The notes: a model not told the origin generated them from the letters alone. 64,000 nucleotides of DNA from Mantis religiosa (GCA_030765055.1 CM060958.1:6769849-6833848), one strand, 5' to 3'. Positions 44,546 to 56,552 are shown, counted from the stretch's first letter. Numbers and translations are program-made.

Positions 44546-44720
44546 AGCTATTTTGAACTTGGAATTGTGGCTGCTTTCATTTGTTTGCAGTATTCTGTCA
44601 CCTGTTGGGCATTCCTGATATCATTGATAACAGTAGTACCAACATAAAGAACCAAGGTACAAAAGTGGAATTTTAATTACACTTTTAAGGCTTTCATTTG
44701 ACTCTCCTTCGTACCACCTT

Positions 44721-46281
44721 TAAACCTTTAATGACTAACATCATAAAATTTGCATTATGCTTTGAAATCCTGGTAAAAATTTTACATGAGCATGAAGAAA
44801 TTTAAACCTTCAACTAGAGAAAACCTCTATAGGCAAGGAAAATGTAGGGCACACAGTTCAAAAACAAGAACAGAAAACTAGCAATTATAACAAAAGTAAT
44901 AACCCATATGCACCCAAATACGTATTTCGTAATTTGCTTAACTCTTAAGAGATCAAATAAAAGAATTCAATACAACTAGTTCTACTAATCAGGTATGACA
45001 TTTTATACTCAAAATGTCATGTTTGGCCAAACTTCCAAATATAAATGAATGTATAGGCTTCCACAGCCTGTGTCTTTGGTACTCTTGGCTTCCTGCAAAG
45101 GGTGCGTCATTTGCTCTAACTTTCTGACATTTTTGTGGGCTTCTTAACAATCCTCAATTAAAGATCTTGGGTTCTTCGAAAAATTGGGAGCTGACAGCAT
45201 TGCGAGCCATTTTATCATAAATCTCTCTTTGTTTTCATGCCGCAAAACAAGAAAGAAAACTAAAGTAATATAAAAGACTGCTGCATGAATCAAATTTGCA
45301 TTAAATTTTACAAGTTAAGTTAAGCGAGAAAGGATCCTAAAGATAAGTCTTCTTTGTTTTGTTCAATATGCAGATTAGGTTAAAAAAATTACTGTGGCAA
45401 TGAGAATGGGGAAAGGGGATAAAAGCTGAAGTGAATTATTTCTAGTTTCACCAACAACACTTTTGTGGACACTAGTTACCTTTAACTTCTATTAGCACCA
45501 TATTCCTTTGTGCACTTTCTGGAATGATTCACTCTTCCCTTCTTCCTCTATAACAAAAACCTATCTCCTTATTTCATTACTTGTGAGGTTAACTACTTCT
45601 GTGTTCTTCCGTTAACCCGTAGATCTACCTAGAGTTCATCTGCTTAACTTATTCAGCATTTTATTGGCCATTGCCTGAAAAATAATATTTGTAGTTGGAC
45701 GTTTAGCTTACAGAATTTATGTAATTTAAAGAAAAGTTCTGATTTAAGTAAAGCAGATGAGCAAACATGTTAACCATTGAGTGGATTAAAATATTTTAAT
45801 CTGAAGTTGTTCACTGAATTGATTGTCATATAAACTCTATGATGGACATAGAATAAATACCTGTTTATTTTACTCTGCATGCAGATGTAGCTTAATTAAT
45901 GAGCATTAATTTATTAAAGGACAGTTTCTTCCTTTAAGGATGCAAATAAGATAAAGAACATTTATGAAACTGGGGACCTGCTGTGCTTAGTAATTTTACT
46001 TTGGGAACAAGTAATACCAACTATAAAACTTTGATGAACAAACCATTATTTCAAGTTATTTAAGTATTATCTTTTGAAATGTATAAATAGCTCTGAGACA
46101 TTTTATTATTTTGTGTAAATCTGTATTACAATGTGTTCTGTTCACTATGTGAAAAACAGTTTCCATATAGAAAAAGCTACTTGTGTCAAAGCATAACTGA
46201 AGTACTTTGACGAATTAAGGTGTTTGTTTTTTTATATTTTCATAAAATTTCTCAGAATTGCTTTGTGTTGAAGAAAATTTA
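44721..46281. other. No recognised feature
   Basis: About 1.5 kb of AT-rich DNA without recognisable coding or repeat content. Confidence 0.5.
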
Positions 46282-46303
46282 AACACACACGCACACGCAC
46301 ACG

Positions 46304-46393
<90 letters not shown>

Positions 46394-46410
46394 CGCACAC
46401 GCACGCGCAC
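46282..46410. repeat. (CA)n microsatellite, imperfect ends
   Basis: About 129 bp of CA/GC-interrupted repeat with a pure core at 46311-46385. Confidence 0.95.
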
Positions 46411-46799
46411 ATTTTGCACTACTGCACTTCCACAGTCACACATAACCTAACCTCTAACTTCACATAACCTAACAAAGATCAGTTGAAATTATCTTCCCTT
46501 GGAATTGTTAATAATGTGCAGTTTTTCTCTCCTCTTAAGCATTAAAACATTTAAATTGAGAAGCCTTTCCAGCTAAAAATAACATAAAAAGCTTTTGGTA
46601 AACCTGTTGTAATTTAATATATAGAAACAAAAGTTTCTGCATTTCTTAACATCCAAATTGCATGATTGAATTATGCTATGGAGGGGATTTGGTGCTACAA
46701 CCACACTTGATCTATTATAAACTGATAAAATAGAAATATTTAAAACAGTGGAGCTTTACCAACAATATTTTTAAAAAATAGTTGTCAAACTTCAAAAAC
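46411..46799. other. No recognised feature
   Basis: AT-rich. It contains CTATGGAGGGGATTTGG at about 46676, whose inverse also occurs at about 35475, perhaps a small shared repeat. Confidence 0.4.
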
Positions 46800-47040
46800 A
46801 CTTCAGCTCCACTTACATTTTAAAATTAGGACACGTTTCAAGGAACAAGCCTCCTCATCATCAGTTGACATTTGACTAGCTCTCTTCTGGTACCTCCTTG
46901 CTCTCCTGCTGTTGTTTAACGACTTGAATGACATCATCCACTGTTGGTATTTCGAAGTTCATGGTTCTCTTTTCATTCTTAAAAATGTATATATTTCCCC
47001 AAACTGTTACTGCTACTTCAGCAACATTTATACAAATCAT
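46800..47040 (-). mobile_element. Penelope-like 3' fragment with hammerhead
   Basis: Minus strand: MNFEIPTVDDVIQVVKQQQE coding end, stop, then the tail. The hammerhead core at 46830-46864 has CUGAUGA, hairpin II (GAGGA...UCCUU) and GAAACGUGUC with C-GU-G mini stem III. Stem I pairing is poor, so the ribozyme may be decayed outside its core. Confidence 0.7.
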
Positions 47041-47612
47041 TGAAATAAAGAAAAGGGTCTGCCAATGTATTGAAGAATTAAAACTCTGTAGTTAATTCTT
47101 TTATTACAGACTGTATTCTAAGTACTAAACTTGCTATAAAATCTAAAGGAAAATTAAAAGAAATTAAATAATTACATTGACATTTCAATAACAGTTTTAT
47201 GAAATTTTTTAATAATTAAATAATATTATTGAGTATTGCACATAAATTAGATGAAAGTTCTTGTGCTTAAATAAATTCTCAAAACTCACAGGGAGGACAT
47301 TATGGTAAAATTTTGTACTGTCCACTAAATTCTGTTTAAGCTTCAAATCCAATGTCAGTCCTGGCCCAGACTGTTTTTTATACAGTCCAGGCCCCCCCAA
47401 CCTTGGGTCTTCTTGTCTTCTTTTTAGTACAGACCAGGCATTGTCAAGGCTGAAAATTGTCCTAAAATACAACAGCTGACATATTGAAGCCTGAAATACA
47501 CTGCCTTTTGCTCAAAATAAATATAACAATGATGGCTATTGAGAGGCTTGTGAAGTGTTCATAAATGAGTTTCTATCACGTGTTTATGGGTTTATGCAAG
47601 AAGTTATATGTA
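47041..47612. other. No recognised feature
   Basis: Minus frame 47472-47209 is open but not recognised. Confidence 0.4.
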
Positions 47613-47670
47613 TTAGGTTGGTGCATAAGTTCATAGTGCTTTGGTTTCATGAGTTGGTACTCCTGTTACA

Positions 47671-49389
47671 ATGGGTTTATTTAGTGATAGAATTGAGGAG
47701 ATTTTGATTAATCAAAACATGGTAACAAATCCCCAAAAAATAGCTGAAGCATTTAGTGAACATTTTGTAAAAGTAACGCCGTCATCAACATCACAGTATA
47801 TAACACAGAAAACAAACTTAAGTAACCAAACCTTTAATCCCAATACAATCTTTCTCACTCCAGTAACGGAGAAAGAGGTTGATGGTATAATTAAAGGCAT
47901 GAAAAGCAAATTATCGTGTGGTCCAGATGGAATCCCAGATTTGATCGTAAAACGGTGCTCATCTTTGATTGTAACCCCTATCACAGATATATGTAACTCT
48001 TCATTAGCGGAGGGGAAATTTCCTAAAATATTTAAATTAGCAAAAATCCATCCAATATATAAGAAAGGTGAAAAGGAAAACATTGGAAATTATAGGCCAG
48101 TTTCTCTGCTATCGGCTTTTTCAAAAATTATTGAAAGGGTAATGTTTAATAGAATAACACAATTCCTAGAATCTAACAAAATACTATATAATGCCCAGTT
48201 TGGGTTTCAAAAGAAAAAATGTATAAATGATGCACTGTACTCACTTGTAGAAGCAATAATGAAACTAAAAGATGAACGAAATCAGACATATGGCTTATTT
48301 TTGGATCTTAGTAAGGCATTTGATATGGTGGACCACGACATTCTACTAAGAAAATTACATCACTATGGGATAAGAGGGCAAGCAGAAAACTGGTTTGAAT
48401 CCTACTTGAAGGAAAGGGAGCAACTGGTGGAAATAGGAAATATAAAATCCACACGGAAAAAGATAAACAGAGGAGTTCCTCAAGGCTCTATTCTGGGCCC
48501 AGTGTTGTTTTTAGTTTATATAAATGATCTTCCCTTGAATTTAAGACATGCAAACACAGTATTATTCGCAGATGACATCAATATGGTAATTGGTAATAAA
48601 AGTTCTGTCGATCTGCAAGCAATGGTAAACGAGACAATGATAGAAATTCAACAGTGGCTTATAAATAATAAATTAGTAGCAAATACAGAAAAAACTGTCT
48701 CCATTAACTTTAGTCAAAAAACTCGGTATGACCCCATCCAGTTTCCCATAAACAGCTCCTTTGTAACAGAAACTCAGATTACAAAATTTTTAGGAATATG
48801 GATTGATTCCAGTCTAAATTGGGAGCATCATATAAAGCAATTAGGTGAAAAGCTAAGTCGACTGTGCTACGCGTTCCGAATTCTAACAAAGGTACTAAAC
48901 ATTGAGGTATTAAAAACAATATATTTTGGATATATACAACCTATAATTACATATGGAATTATTCTGTGGGGGTCCACATCCAAGTCCTCGTGTATATATA
49001 AGATGCAAAAAAGAATATTAAAAATAATTAAAAAGGTTCCCTTCAGAACAGAAAGCAAGCCAATATTTCAAGAATTTAACATCTTACCTGTTCAATGTAT
49101 TTATATTTATGAAGTAGTTTATTTTATACATAGGAATAGATCACTATTTACAAGTAATTCAGATTGTCACACATACAATACAAGGAACAGTAAAAATATA
49201 CATCTAAATCATCATCGTCTCAGTCTGAGTCTAGATTTCATCTCTCACAAAGGAATCATTCTATATAATAAACTCCCAGCTAAGATAAAAAATCTAAATA
49301 ATAAAAATTTCAGAAAAGCTGTAAAAAATATCCTAATAAAAATAATGCCACAGACAATAGATGAGTTTTTGAGAAGTAGAATTGAATAA
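47671..49389 (+). CDS. LINE reverse transcriptase, open frame, 5'-truncated
   Basis: A 572-residue frame with an uninterrupted RT: IYKKGEKENIGNYRPVSLLS, FGFQKKKCINDALYSL, GLFLDLSKAFDMVD (D212), RGVPQGSILGPVLFLVYIND, LFADDINMVIGNK (FADD 299-302) and TKFLGIWIDSSLNWEHHIKQ. The C-terminal domain has TYNTRNSKNIHLNHHRLSLS. The endonuclease is missing, so the LINE copy is truncated. The ATG and the first about five codons (MGLFS) come from the mariner TIR, since the right TIR has the same TTACAATG...TTTATTTA. The element-specific part starts at about 47688. The long intact RT shows that this is a young insertion. Confidence 0.85.
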   Translation: MGLFSDRIEEILINQNMVTNPQKIAEAFSEHFVKVTPSSTSQYITQKTNLSNQTFNPNTIFLTPVTEKEVDGIIKGMKSKLSCGPDGIPDLIVKRCSSLIVTPITDICNSSLAEGKFPKIFKLAKIHPIYKKGEKENIGNYRPVSLLSAFSKIIERVMFNRITQFLESNKILYNAQFGFQKKKCINDALYSLVEAIMKLKDERNQTYGLFLDLSKAFDMVDHDILLRKLHHYGIRGQAENWFESYLKEREQLVEIGNIKSTRKKINRGVPQGSILGPVLFLVYINDLPLNLRHANTVLFADDINMVIGNKSSVDLQAMVNETMIEIQQWLINNKLVANTEKTVSINFSQKTRYDPIQFPINSSFVTETQITKFLGIWIDSSLNWEHHIKQLGEKLSRLCYAFRILTKVLNIEVLKTIYFGYIQPIITYGIILWGSTSKSSCIYKMQKRILKIIKKVPFRTESKPIFQEFNILPVQCIYIYEVVYFIHRNRSLFTSNSDCHTYNTRNSKNIHLNHHRLSLSLDFISHKGIILYNKLPAKIKNLNNKNFRKAVKNILIKIMPQTIDEFLRSRIE

Positions 49390-49980
<591 letters not shown>

Positions 49981-50135
49981 ACTATTGTCACTTTTTGTTG
50001 TGCAGCAGTTTACATAGTGCAGTTTGTCGTTTGAAGATAGTGAGTGTAGCTGTAAACTCAGTGCGTAGGCTTTGGTGGCCGGTGTCCATTGTAACTGGGT
50101 CTTCCGGGTAGGACCACGTCTTTGATGTTCCTTTG

Positions 50136-50175
50136 GTCGACATTTCGTCCCAACTATGTGGGGCTTCTTCAGGAC
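50136..50175 (-). ncRNA. Hammerhead ribozyme, mini-element left arm
   Basis: Minus strand: GUC, CUGAAGA, hairpin II closed by CCC/GGG, GAAA, UGUC (stem III A-U), cleavage after C, then GAC pairing with GUC. It has the same sequence as the right arm. Confidence 0.68.
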
Positions 50176-50234
50176 TTCTTCTTCCCTGACAGCTCTGTAG
50201 CAACAGTTGCTATGGAGCTGTCAGGGAAGAAGAA

Positions 50235-50274
50235 GTCCTGAAGAAGCCCCACATAGTTGGGACGAAATGTCGAC
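50235..50274 (+). ncRNA. Hammerhead ribozyme, mini-element right arm
   Basis: CUGAAGA at 50238-50244 and GAAAUGUC at 50264-50271, with stem I GUC/GAC (50235-50237 with 50272-50274). Stem I is short and the loops are large, as in type I hammerheads that rely on loop contacts. Confidence 0.68.
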
Positions 50275-50601
50275 CAAAGGAACATCAAAGACGTGGTCCT
50301 ACCCGGAAGACCCAGTTACAATAAAAAACAAGAGTGTAGCTGTAGATGCTAGAAAATGGACACTAAAGTGGACAAAATGGAATATTTGCTACATCTTCTT
50401 CTTTTTGAATTCATTAGAGAGGCAATAGCAGTGGAAGCATCCAGAAATATTTGCACTGTGTATGGGGACAACACCATTAGTGAGAGCATGGCAAGAAAAT
50501 GGTTTTCTCGTTTTAAGGAGGGTCGTTTTGACATGAGTATCTCTCCTCATTCAGGATGACCTACAGGATTTGATGAAGATTGTGTAAACACACTAATCTA
50601 T

Positions 50602-50788
50602 ATATCGAGATTTAACTGTATTGGAACACCACAGTGAAGCGAAAAATTATTAAATTTTAGATGAGTCGTATTTCTTACACATCTGCTTCACTTTCGTACC
50701 TATTTTGAGGACATGTTTCGCAAATCTTCACTTGCATCTACGAAAGTGAAGCAGATGTGTAAGAAATACGACTCATCTAAAATTTAAT
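50602..50788. mobile_element. Mini fold-back PLE (family G) with 12-bp TSD
   Basis: The inverse 3' end (ATATCGAGATTTAACTG...) is followed by the forward piece (GAAGCAGATGTGTAAGAAAT...ATCTAAAATTTA). The duplication ACACTAATCTAT is exact (50590-50601 and 50789-50800). It lies within the mariner transposase coding region. Confidence 0.88.
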
Positions 50789-51350
50789 ACACTAATCTAT
50801 GATAGTCGTCATCAGTGTACTCAAGAACTGTCAAAAATGTTGAACTGTGACCATTCCACCATCATTGAACATTTGTACTCTATGAGCAAGATCCAGAAAG
50901 CAGGTATGTGATATCTCATGCTGTAAGCCAAAACAAAACAAAAACAAACAATAAAAATAAAAAAAAATATGTTTGCTTGCCATCAACTGGCTTGTGAACA
51001 ACATCGAGCATTCCTAACCAGGACTGTTACTGGTGACGAGAAATAATGTCTCTATTAAATTTTAGATGAGTCGCATTGTTTTAACCCAAGGAAAAGAATG
51101 GAATGGTTTAGCTCAAACAAAAGAGTTACCCCCTGTACAAAGATCAGTGTGAGAAGAATATATCGGAAATGCTCCACTTTGTCTAGCATCCACAGCTACG
51201 CTCACTATCACCAAGTGGCAAACTGCAATACGTAAACCAACTGAACAATAGTTGAACTTCACATAAAAAGTGACAATTGATAAATAAATTCATTGTAACA
51301 GGAGTACCATCTCACGAAACAAAAACACTATGAACTTATGCACCAACCTA

Positions 51351-54061
51351 ATCTATGCTTACTGACACATCCCTAAAAAAATAAAAAATTAAAATAAAAC
51401 ATAACAGTGAAAATCTTTTGAAAGTTATACACAGAACTCTGAAGAGGCAAGTAAAGGAAGAACTGTGACCGACGGAAATTCAAATGGTATGCTGAATAAT
51501 GACCAAGGGTATATTTGGCAGACAAAGAGATATTTAGAGGTATCAAAATTATTGTTTTATTAACTGCATGCTCCTCAGTGGTCAAACAAAAGCCTTTTCA
51601 ACCATCGCTTTTAAAAGAATTGCCAGGACGTGGTTAATACAGCTTTTGCACTGAAAGAATAAATTAAAAGAATATTCTATATTAAAAGACTAATTTATTG
51701 CACATATTAAGGATTCTGAAAACAAAAAGCAACACAAATGTGGATGCACGCACACACAAAAAAACACACACACACACGCAAATATGCACTTACAATTAGT
51801 ATGTATATTGAAGCACAATAATATTATATACATTCATATTTCATTTGCTTGTTACATATATAATTTCATTAAGATTTTAGTCTGAAAATATTTAAGCTTG
51901 CTTAAAGCGTCAGGAATAATCTTTCAAATACAGTTGATGAGAAATTAAAAAAGCCAACTACAAATATAATTTAAATGTGTATTTTCTTGCAAAAGTTTTT
52001 CAGTATTTATTAAATATTGGAGTAAAGTTCTTAATTATGTTTCTTATGAATGTACTAGTAAACTAGTAGATTCTTTGCTACAGTCTTTGCTTCCTCTTTC
52101 TTGAATAAGTTTATTGCATATCAATCAGAAATAAATGCTTTTGTTATTAGGCATTTTCTGATTATTATTTGTGATATTTAATTATTACAGAACATTTTAG
52201 AAGAATATCTTGCAGTAATCTTCTAGTTATCATAAAGAATCTTAATAAGATGAAGAACAAATGCCCAGTTTAATTGATATATAGGTTTGAACACATGCTG
52301 CAGGAGTACAATAAATGGGTATTATTTTTCTTCCCAAATCCATTTTATCAGATGTATTCTGTTTTTATAGTAACATGTAACAGAAGGGGCACTGAAGAAT
52401 CTCTCTAAAAGCCATGTGACAAAAATTTCTAAAGGAGTCTTCAGTATTCTTCACGTCTAGAATTAGCTTTGGCAACTTTGCTTAATAAATATGATCTGGC
52501 AACATATACATGGCTCTTTAGAGGGGATCTAATATATGTGTAATATTTTGTTTTTTCTGAATATTTCCTTTCATGTGTTCCTCCTCGTTTGTCCGTTCAT
52601 TTGTTGTTTGTTTGTTTGTTGGTTGGTTGGTTGTTTTAGTTTTCAACATTTGAGAAGCTAATTTCCAAGACCTGTAACTCCACTATTAGTTTGTGTTGTG
52701 AATGGAGTTGGCAGGTTTTGTAAAGCCTCTTTTCAATTGTTTGACAAATGTTTTGTCTGGTCTCTGCCCTGTAGTACAGCTGGAAATGGAGTTCAAACTT
52801 CAAGGAGGCCATTACTATTCACGAGTAAAAAGCAATTAAATACTTTTATGCTTGCTTTATTACTATATTATTATCATTGTCTTCTTTTGTTCAAATGTTT
52901 CCTTCTTTTGTTACTTTTTTTCTGAATACATCATCAGCTTGGGCTCCAATATTTTATTATGTTTCACAAATAACAATCCAATTTTTAAGGCCACAGAAAA
53001 ATACTTGAGAACTTAAAGCATGCAGTGAGCTTTTCTAATACAAAAAGAAGGATGTTAACAGCAAGAAAATTTCAAAAATATGTTTATACGAAGGTTGTCT
53101 TGTGGCCTCAATTAAAATTGGATTTACTTTTAGTTCACTTAATTCTTATTATTGACTGTTTTATTCTCTGAATTAAAGCTTTATTATAATTACAAGTTGA
53201 GTCCTCTCTTCCTCTTTATAGTAAGGTTTACTCATTGGAAATGTTACACTCGGTCGGTCAGATGTACACGAGCCGTACCAACTCTGTTAAAATTAAAACT
53301 CTAATTACATCTGTTATATTATTGCCTAAATGCCTTGTAGCAAAATAAATCTATGCTCTTTTTTCTACAGTAGACACAGCAGATATTATTCAGGAGTAGA
53401 ATGTTTGTTTATTTTAAATATACAACCTATTTTGTAATAACTTCTGTTAGTATTTTGTTGCACACTGTATATTTAATGGCTATTTATATTTTTTTATTTA
53501 TTTTGTCCCACATCATAAGTTAGATTACCTAGTATTAAAACGTTAAAAATTAATACTTCATTGTTGAGACATTCCTAAAATATAAAAGTAAATACATAAG
53601 TTGAAAGCATTGTTTTATAAAATAATGCTGCATACTCTATACATAGTCCCTATCTGTTAAGATATTTCAAATCTTAAACCATTATAAATTTAATATACCA
53701 AATGGGAAAAATATAAAAGCGCCACTGTGTATGTGGCAGTTATTGGGATTTTGTTTGACTATTATTTGTGCTTTTAATTATGCTGAAAGAATATTTATGA
53801 TGCAGTCTATAATTTCATATTGAACCTCAGGATTTTCAAAATAAAATTTTAACAAATGCCTCTATTTCATTTTATCCCATACTCTTGTAGAACAGTTGGA
53901 AAAACTCTTGGGGTCCTCTGATGCTGATACTTTTAGTTTCTCTTAACTTAAAGAATCAGCTTCTGTGGTAACTGAAACATGCTAACTAAGCATTAGGAAT
54001 GCAGAATGTATATAAATGAATATTGGGGTTTTAACTCTTTATAATATTTATTCCATTCAAC
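51351..54061. other. No recognised feature
   Basis: About 2.7 kb of AT-rich DNA with a short CA run near 51750 and a (TTTG/TTGG)n patch at 52610-52635. No ORF of recognisable family was found. Confidence 0.5.
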
Positions 54062-55349
54062 TTACAGTTGTAAATGATATGTCAAATGAAAAAGCAACTC
54101 AAACAGTTTTACCAAGAACCTTATAAATGTTCAATGTAACTACCCTTTATCACATGGCACACATCAAGTCTATAGCCGAGTTCTTCCCAAATGTTGATAA
54201 GTGTGTATTCAGTAATTGTAGCAACAACTGCTTCAATCCGGTTTCTTAATTCAGGGAGGTCAGCTGGTAGCGGAGGCATATACACACGATCCTTGATGAA
54301 GCCCCAAAGTTAAAATTCACATGGCGTTAGGTCAGGAGAACATGGAGGCCATGCATAGCAAGCCCTGTCATTGGGACCCTTGCGGCCTATCCAGCGCTCG
54401 GGTACAGTGACGTTCAACCAATCGCATACTTCATTATGCCAGTGAGGTGGCGCACCATCTTGCTGGAAATTCTCTGAAAAATGAAGTTCTCTGGCTCATT
54501 TTCTTCCAACTGAGGGAAGAGTCATTGCTCTAGTGTATCAAGGTAAGAAGTGCCAATTACAGTAGGTTCACCAAAAAAGAAAGGCCCATAAACTTTTTGC
54601 CGGGATACAGCACAAAACATTCACTTTAGGGGAATCTTGTTGCATTTGTACCATCTTGTGAGGATTTTCTGAGCCCCAGATGTGCACATTATGAGTGTTA
54701 ACATGTCCACTAAGGTGAAAGGTCAATTCATTACTGAAGACAACATGATCCATAAAATCATAATCGTCATGAAACAACATGTCGTTTGCGAAGTTGGCAC
54801 GTAATCCGTGGTCTGTCGGCTTTAGAGCCTGTAATAACTGTAAACTGTAAGGACGTAGCCATAAGCGTTTTCTTACAACTTTCCATACAGTCGACACAAG
54901 AACTTGTAATTCACGACTAGCCTTCCGGACTGATTTCTTTGGGCTACGAGTGAACAACTCCCTCACTCGCTCAACAGTCTCTTTACTTACTTTTGGTCGT
55001 CCCTTTACAAAAGCAGCCAGTATCTTCAAACTGATGATATCATCTACGAATGTTATTATCACTAAGAGGATCACAATCGAACTTAATGCGGAATGCACAT
55101 TGCACAGTAACTACAGTTTCGGTGTTTGCAAACTGCAAGACACAAAATGTTTTCTGTTTACTAGTCGCCATCTTTGCTACTACCGCTGTCTAGCAGATTG
55201 TGGCAGAAACATTGTACGCACGTGTGCACTGGTGCCAACAAACAAAACTGTTTGAAATAAAAATTATTTGTGGTTGGTTTATTGACACTCGTCACTTACT
55301 TTTTCATATATTTATGAGAGACTAGTTTCAAAGGCCCTGGCCTCCATTT

Positions 55350-55787
55350 TCAATCTCTTTCCAACTGGCATCTGTTGTTGTCTGCTCTCTCTGGTGGTGG
55401 AACTATGAACTTTTTTGTCAAATTATCTACTGGCGGGATTTCAAAGTTCATTACACGATCCTTATTTTTCCAGATGAATATGTTCTCCCATGTTGTCAAT
55501 CTATTTTGGTTTATCACTCCTTTTAATAATTTTGGATTTGGATCAATGTCATGGTTTTCATTCCAAAAATGAAATGCTACTGCTGACTTGTCTTCTTGTT
55601 TCAATCTGATGTTTCTAAAGTGTTCTTTGACTCTGGTTTTTAAATTTCTTTTTGTTTGACCTATGTAGCATTTTTCACAATTCTTACAATTTATTTGGTA
55701 TATTCCAGATTTGTTACCTGAAGGAATTTCATCTTTTGTTTTTGAATTTAGTAATTTTAAAATTGAGTATCTATTAGTAGGTGCCAA
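55350..55787 (-). CDS. Penelope-like GIY-YIG endonuclease domain, left arm
   Basis: 145 residues: linker, SGIYQINCKNCEKCYIGQTK (GIY-YIG with CxxC), RVKEHFRNIRLK, SAVAFHFWNENHDIDPNPKL, TTWENIFIWKNKDRVMNFEI and VPPPERADN. The domain would nick target DNA. It differs from the right arm by one residue near the C-terminus (E against G). RT is absent, so it is not autonomous. Confidence 0.85.
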   Translation of the reverse strand: MAPTNRYSILKLLNSKTKDEIPSGNKSGIYQINCKNCEKCYIGQTKRNLKTRVKEHFRNIRLKQEDKSAVAFHFWNENHDIDPNPKLLKGVINQNRLTTWENIFIWKNKDRVMNFEIPPVDNLTKKFIVPPPERADNNRCQLERD

Positions 55788-55926
55788 GATGTTATTTTGT
55801 TCCTTGAATATCTTTTTAAATTTATTAAATTTATAAAATTATTAAAACAGCATATTCAGTTCATTCACATATCATCCAAAAACATTTAATAAATTTAAAA
55901 AGATATTCAAGGAACAAAATATCATC

Positions 55927-56364
55927 TTGGCACCTACTAATAGATACTCAATTTTAAAATTACTAAATTCAAAAACAAAAGATGAAATTCCTTCAGGTAA
56001 CAAATCTGGAATATACCAAATAAATTGTAAGAATTGTGAAAAATGCTACATAGGTCAAACAAAAAGAAATTTAAAAACCAGAGTCAAAGAACACTTTAGA
56101 AACATCAGATTGAAACAAGAAGACAAGTCAGCAGTAGCATTTCATTTTTGGAATGAAAATCATGACATTGATCCAAATCCAAAATTATTAAAAGGAGTGA
56201 TAAACCAAAATAGATTGACAACATGGGAGAACATATTCATCTGGAAAAATAAGGATCGCGTAATGAACTTTGAAATCCCGCCAGTAGATAATTTGACAAA
56301 AAAGTTCATAGTTCCACCACCAGAGAGAGCAGACAACAACAGATGCCAGTTGGGAAGAGATTGA
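55927..56364 (+). CDS. Penelope-like GIY-YIG endonuclease domain, right arm
   Basis: A mirror copy of the left-arm frame with the same domain order (GIY at about residue 29, YIG about 12 residues later, KEHFRN, HFWNENH, TWENIFIWKNK). The tail after the stop holds GAGA...GAAACUAGUC-UCUC, a hammerhead-like end whose first core reads UUGAAAA. Confidence 0.85.
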   Translation: MAPTNRYSILKLLNSKTKDEIPSGNKSGIYQINCKNCEKCYIGQTKRNLKTRVKEHFRNIRLKQEDKSAVAFHFWNENHDIDPNPKLLKGVINQNRLTTWENIFIWKNKDRVMNFEIPPVDNLTKKFIVPPPERADNNRCQLGRD

Positions 56365-56552
56365 AAATGGAGGCCAGGGCCTTTGAAACTAGTCTCTCAT
56401 AAATATATGAAAAAGTAAGTGACGAGTGTCAATAAACCAACCACAAATAATTTTTATATTAATTTTGACGTCACTGTTACTAAATTCCTCCAAACACACA
56501 TCAAAAACTGTTTGAGTTGCTTTTTCATTTGACATATCATTTATAACTGTAA

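Larger units (their letters stand above)
40780..44720 (-). mobile_element. mariner (family 2) shell hosting PLE, tRNA-core and LTR insertions
   Basis: The ends GAGTCCAATGAAAACCTTAA (about 40789-40810) and the inverse of GAGTCAAATGAAAGCCTTAA (about 44682-44704) match the TIRs of the copy at 12193-13249. The only coding remnant is a C-terminus on the minus strand near 42960-42890 (FLRGICAFPIWWRTF, RDYVEQLYTCVPF). The interior is occupied by the PLE-A composite and the tRNA-core array. Confidence 0.65.
50055..50331. mobile_element. ORF-less palindromic hammerhead mini-element, 13-bp TSD
   Basis: A 277-bp insert: arms 50091-50205 and 50208-50322 are near-perfect inverses around GCAACAGTTGC, and each carries one hammerhead. 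No coding sequence is present. The duplication GAGTGTAGCTGTA is exact (50042-50054 and 50332-50344). Joining the flanks restores the mariner 5' region before its ATG at 50356. Confidence 0.9.
55256..56502. mobile_element. Near-perfect palindromic Penelope-like element, family B, 12-bp TSD
   Basis: Two arms of about 580 bp (55262-55840 minus, 55865-56450 plus) meet at a loop near 55850. Each encodes the same 145-residue linker plus GIY-YIG endonuclease. The forward 3' end extends further (GACGTCACTGTTACTAAATT, CCTCCAAACAC). The duplication AAAACTGTTTGA is exact (55244-55255 and 56503-56514). The arms have scarcely diverged, so insertion was recent. Confidence 0.92.
54065..56549 (-). mobile_element. 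Tc3-like (Tc1/mariner) element with TIRs, split by a PLE palindrome
   Basis: The TIRs CAGTT(G/A)TAAATGATATGT share about 45 bp, and TA flanks each end (54063-54064 and 56550-56551). The minus transposase starts MATSKQKTFCVLQFANTETV (about 55172). It then gives KGRPKVSKETVERVRELFTR, KSVRKASRELQVLVSTVWKV, LLQALKPTDHGLRANF, HVVFSNELTFHLSGHVNTHN (Asp changed to Asn at the first catalytic position) and IWGSENPHKMV. It ends near 54140 with INIWEELGYRLDVCHVIKGS. Several frameshifts. Apart from the PLE it keeps normal organisation. Confidence 0.88.

Noticed and set aside
52754..52830. Possible last exon of the host gene after CTCTGCCCTGTAG, open for 17 codons to a stop
   Set aside because: Phase 0 fits, but the peptide is not recognisable and a short open stretch after a pyrimidine tract is expected by chance in 40 kb.
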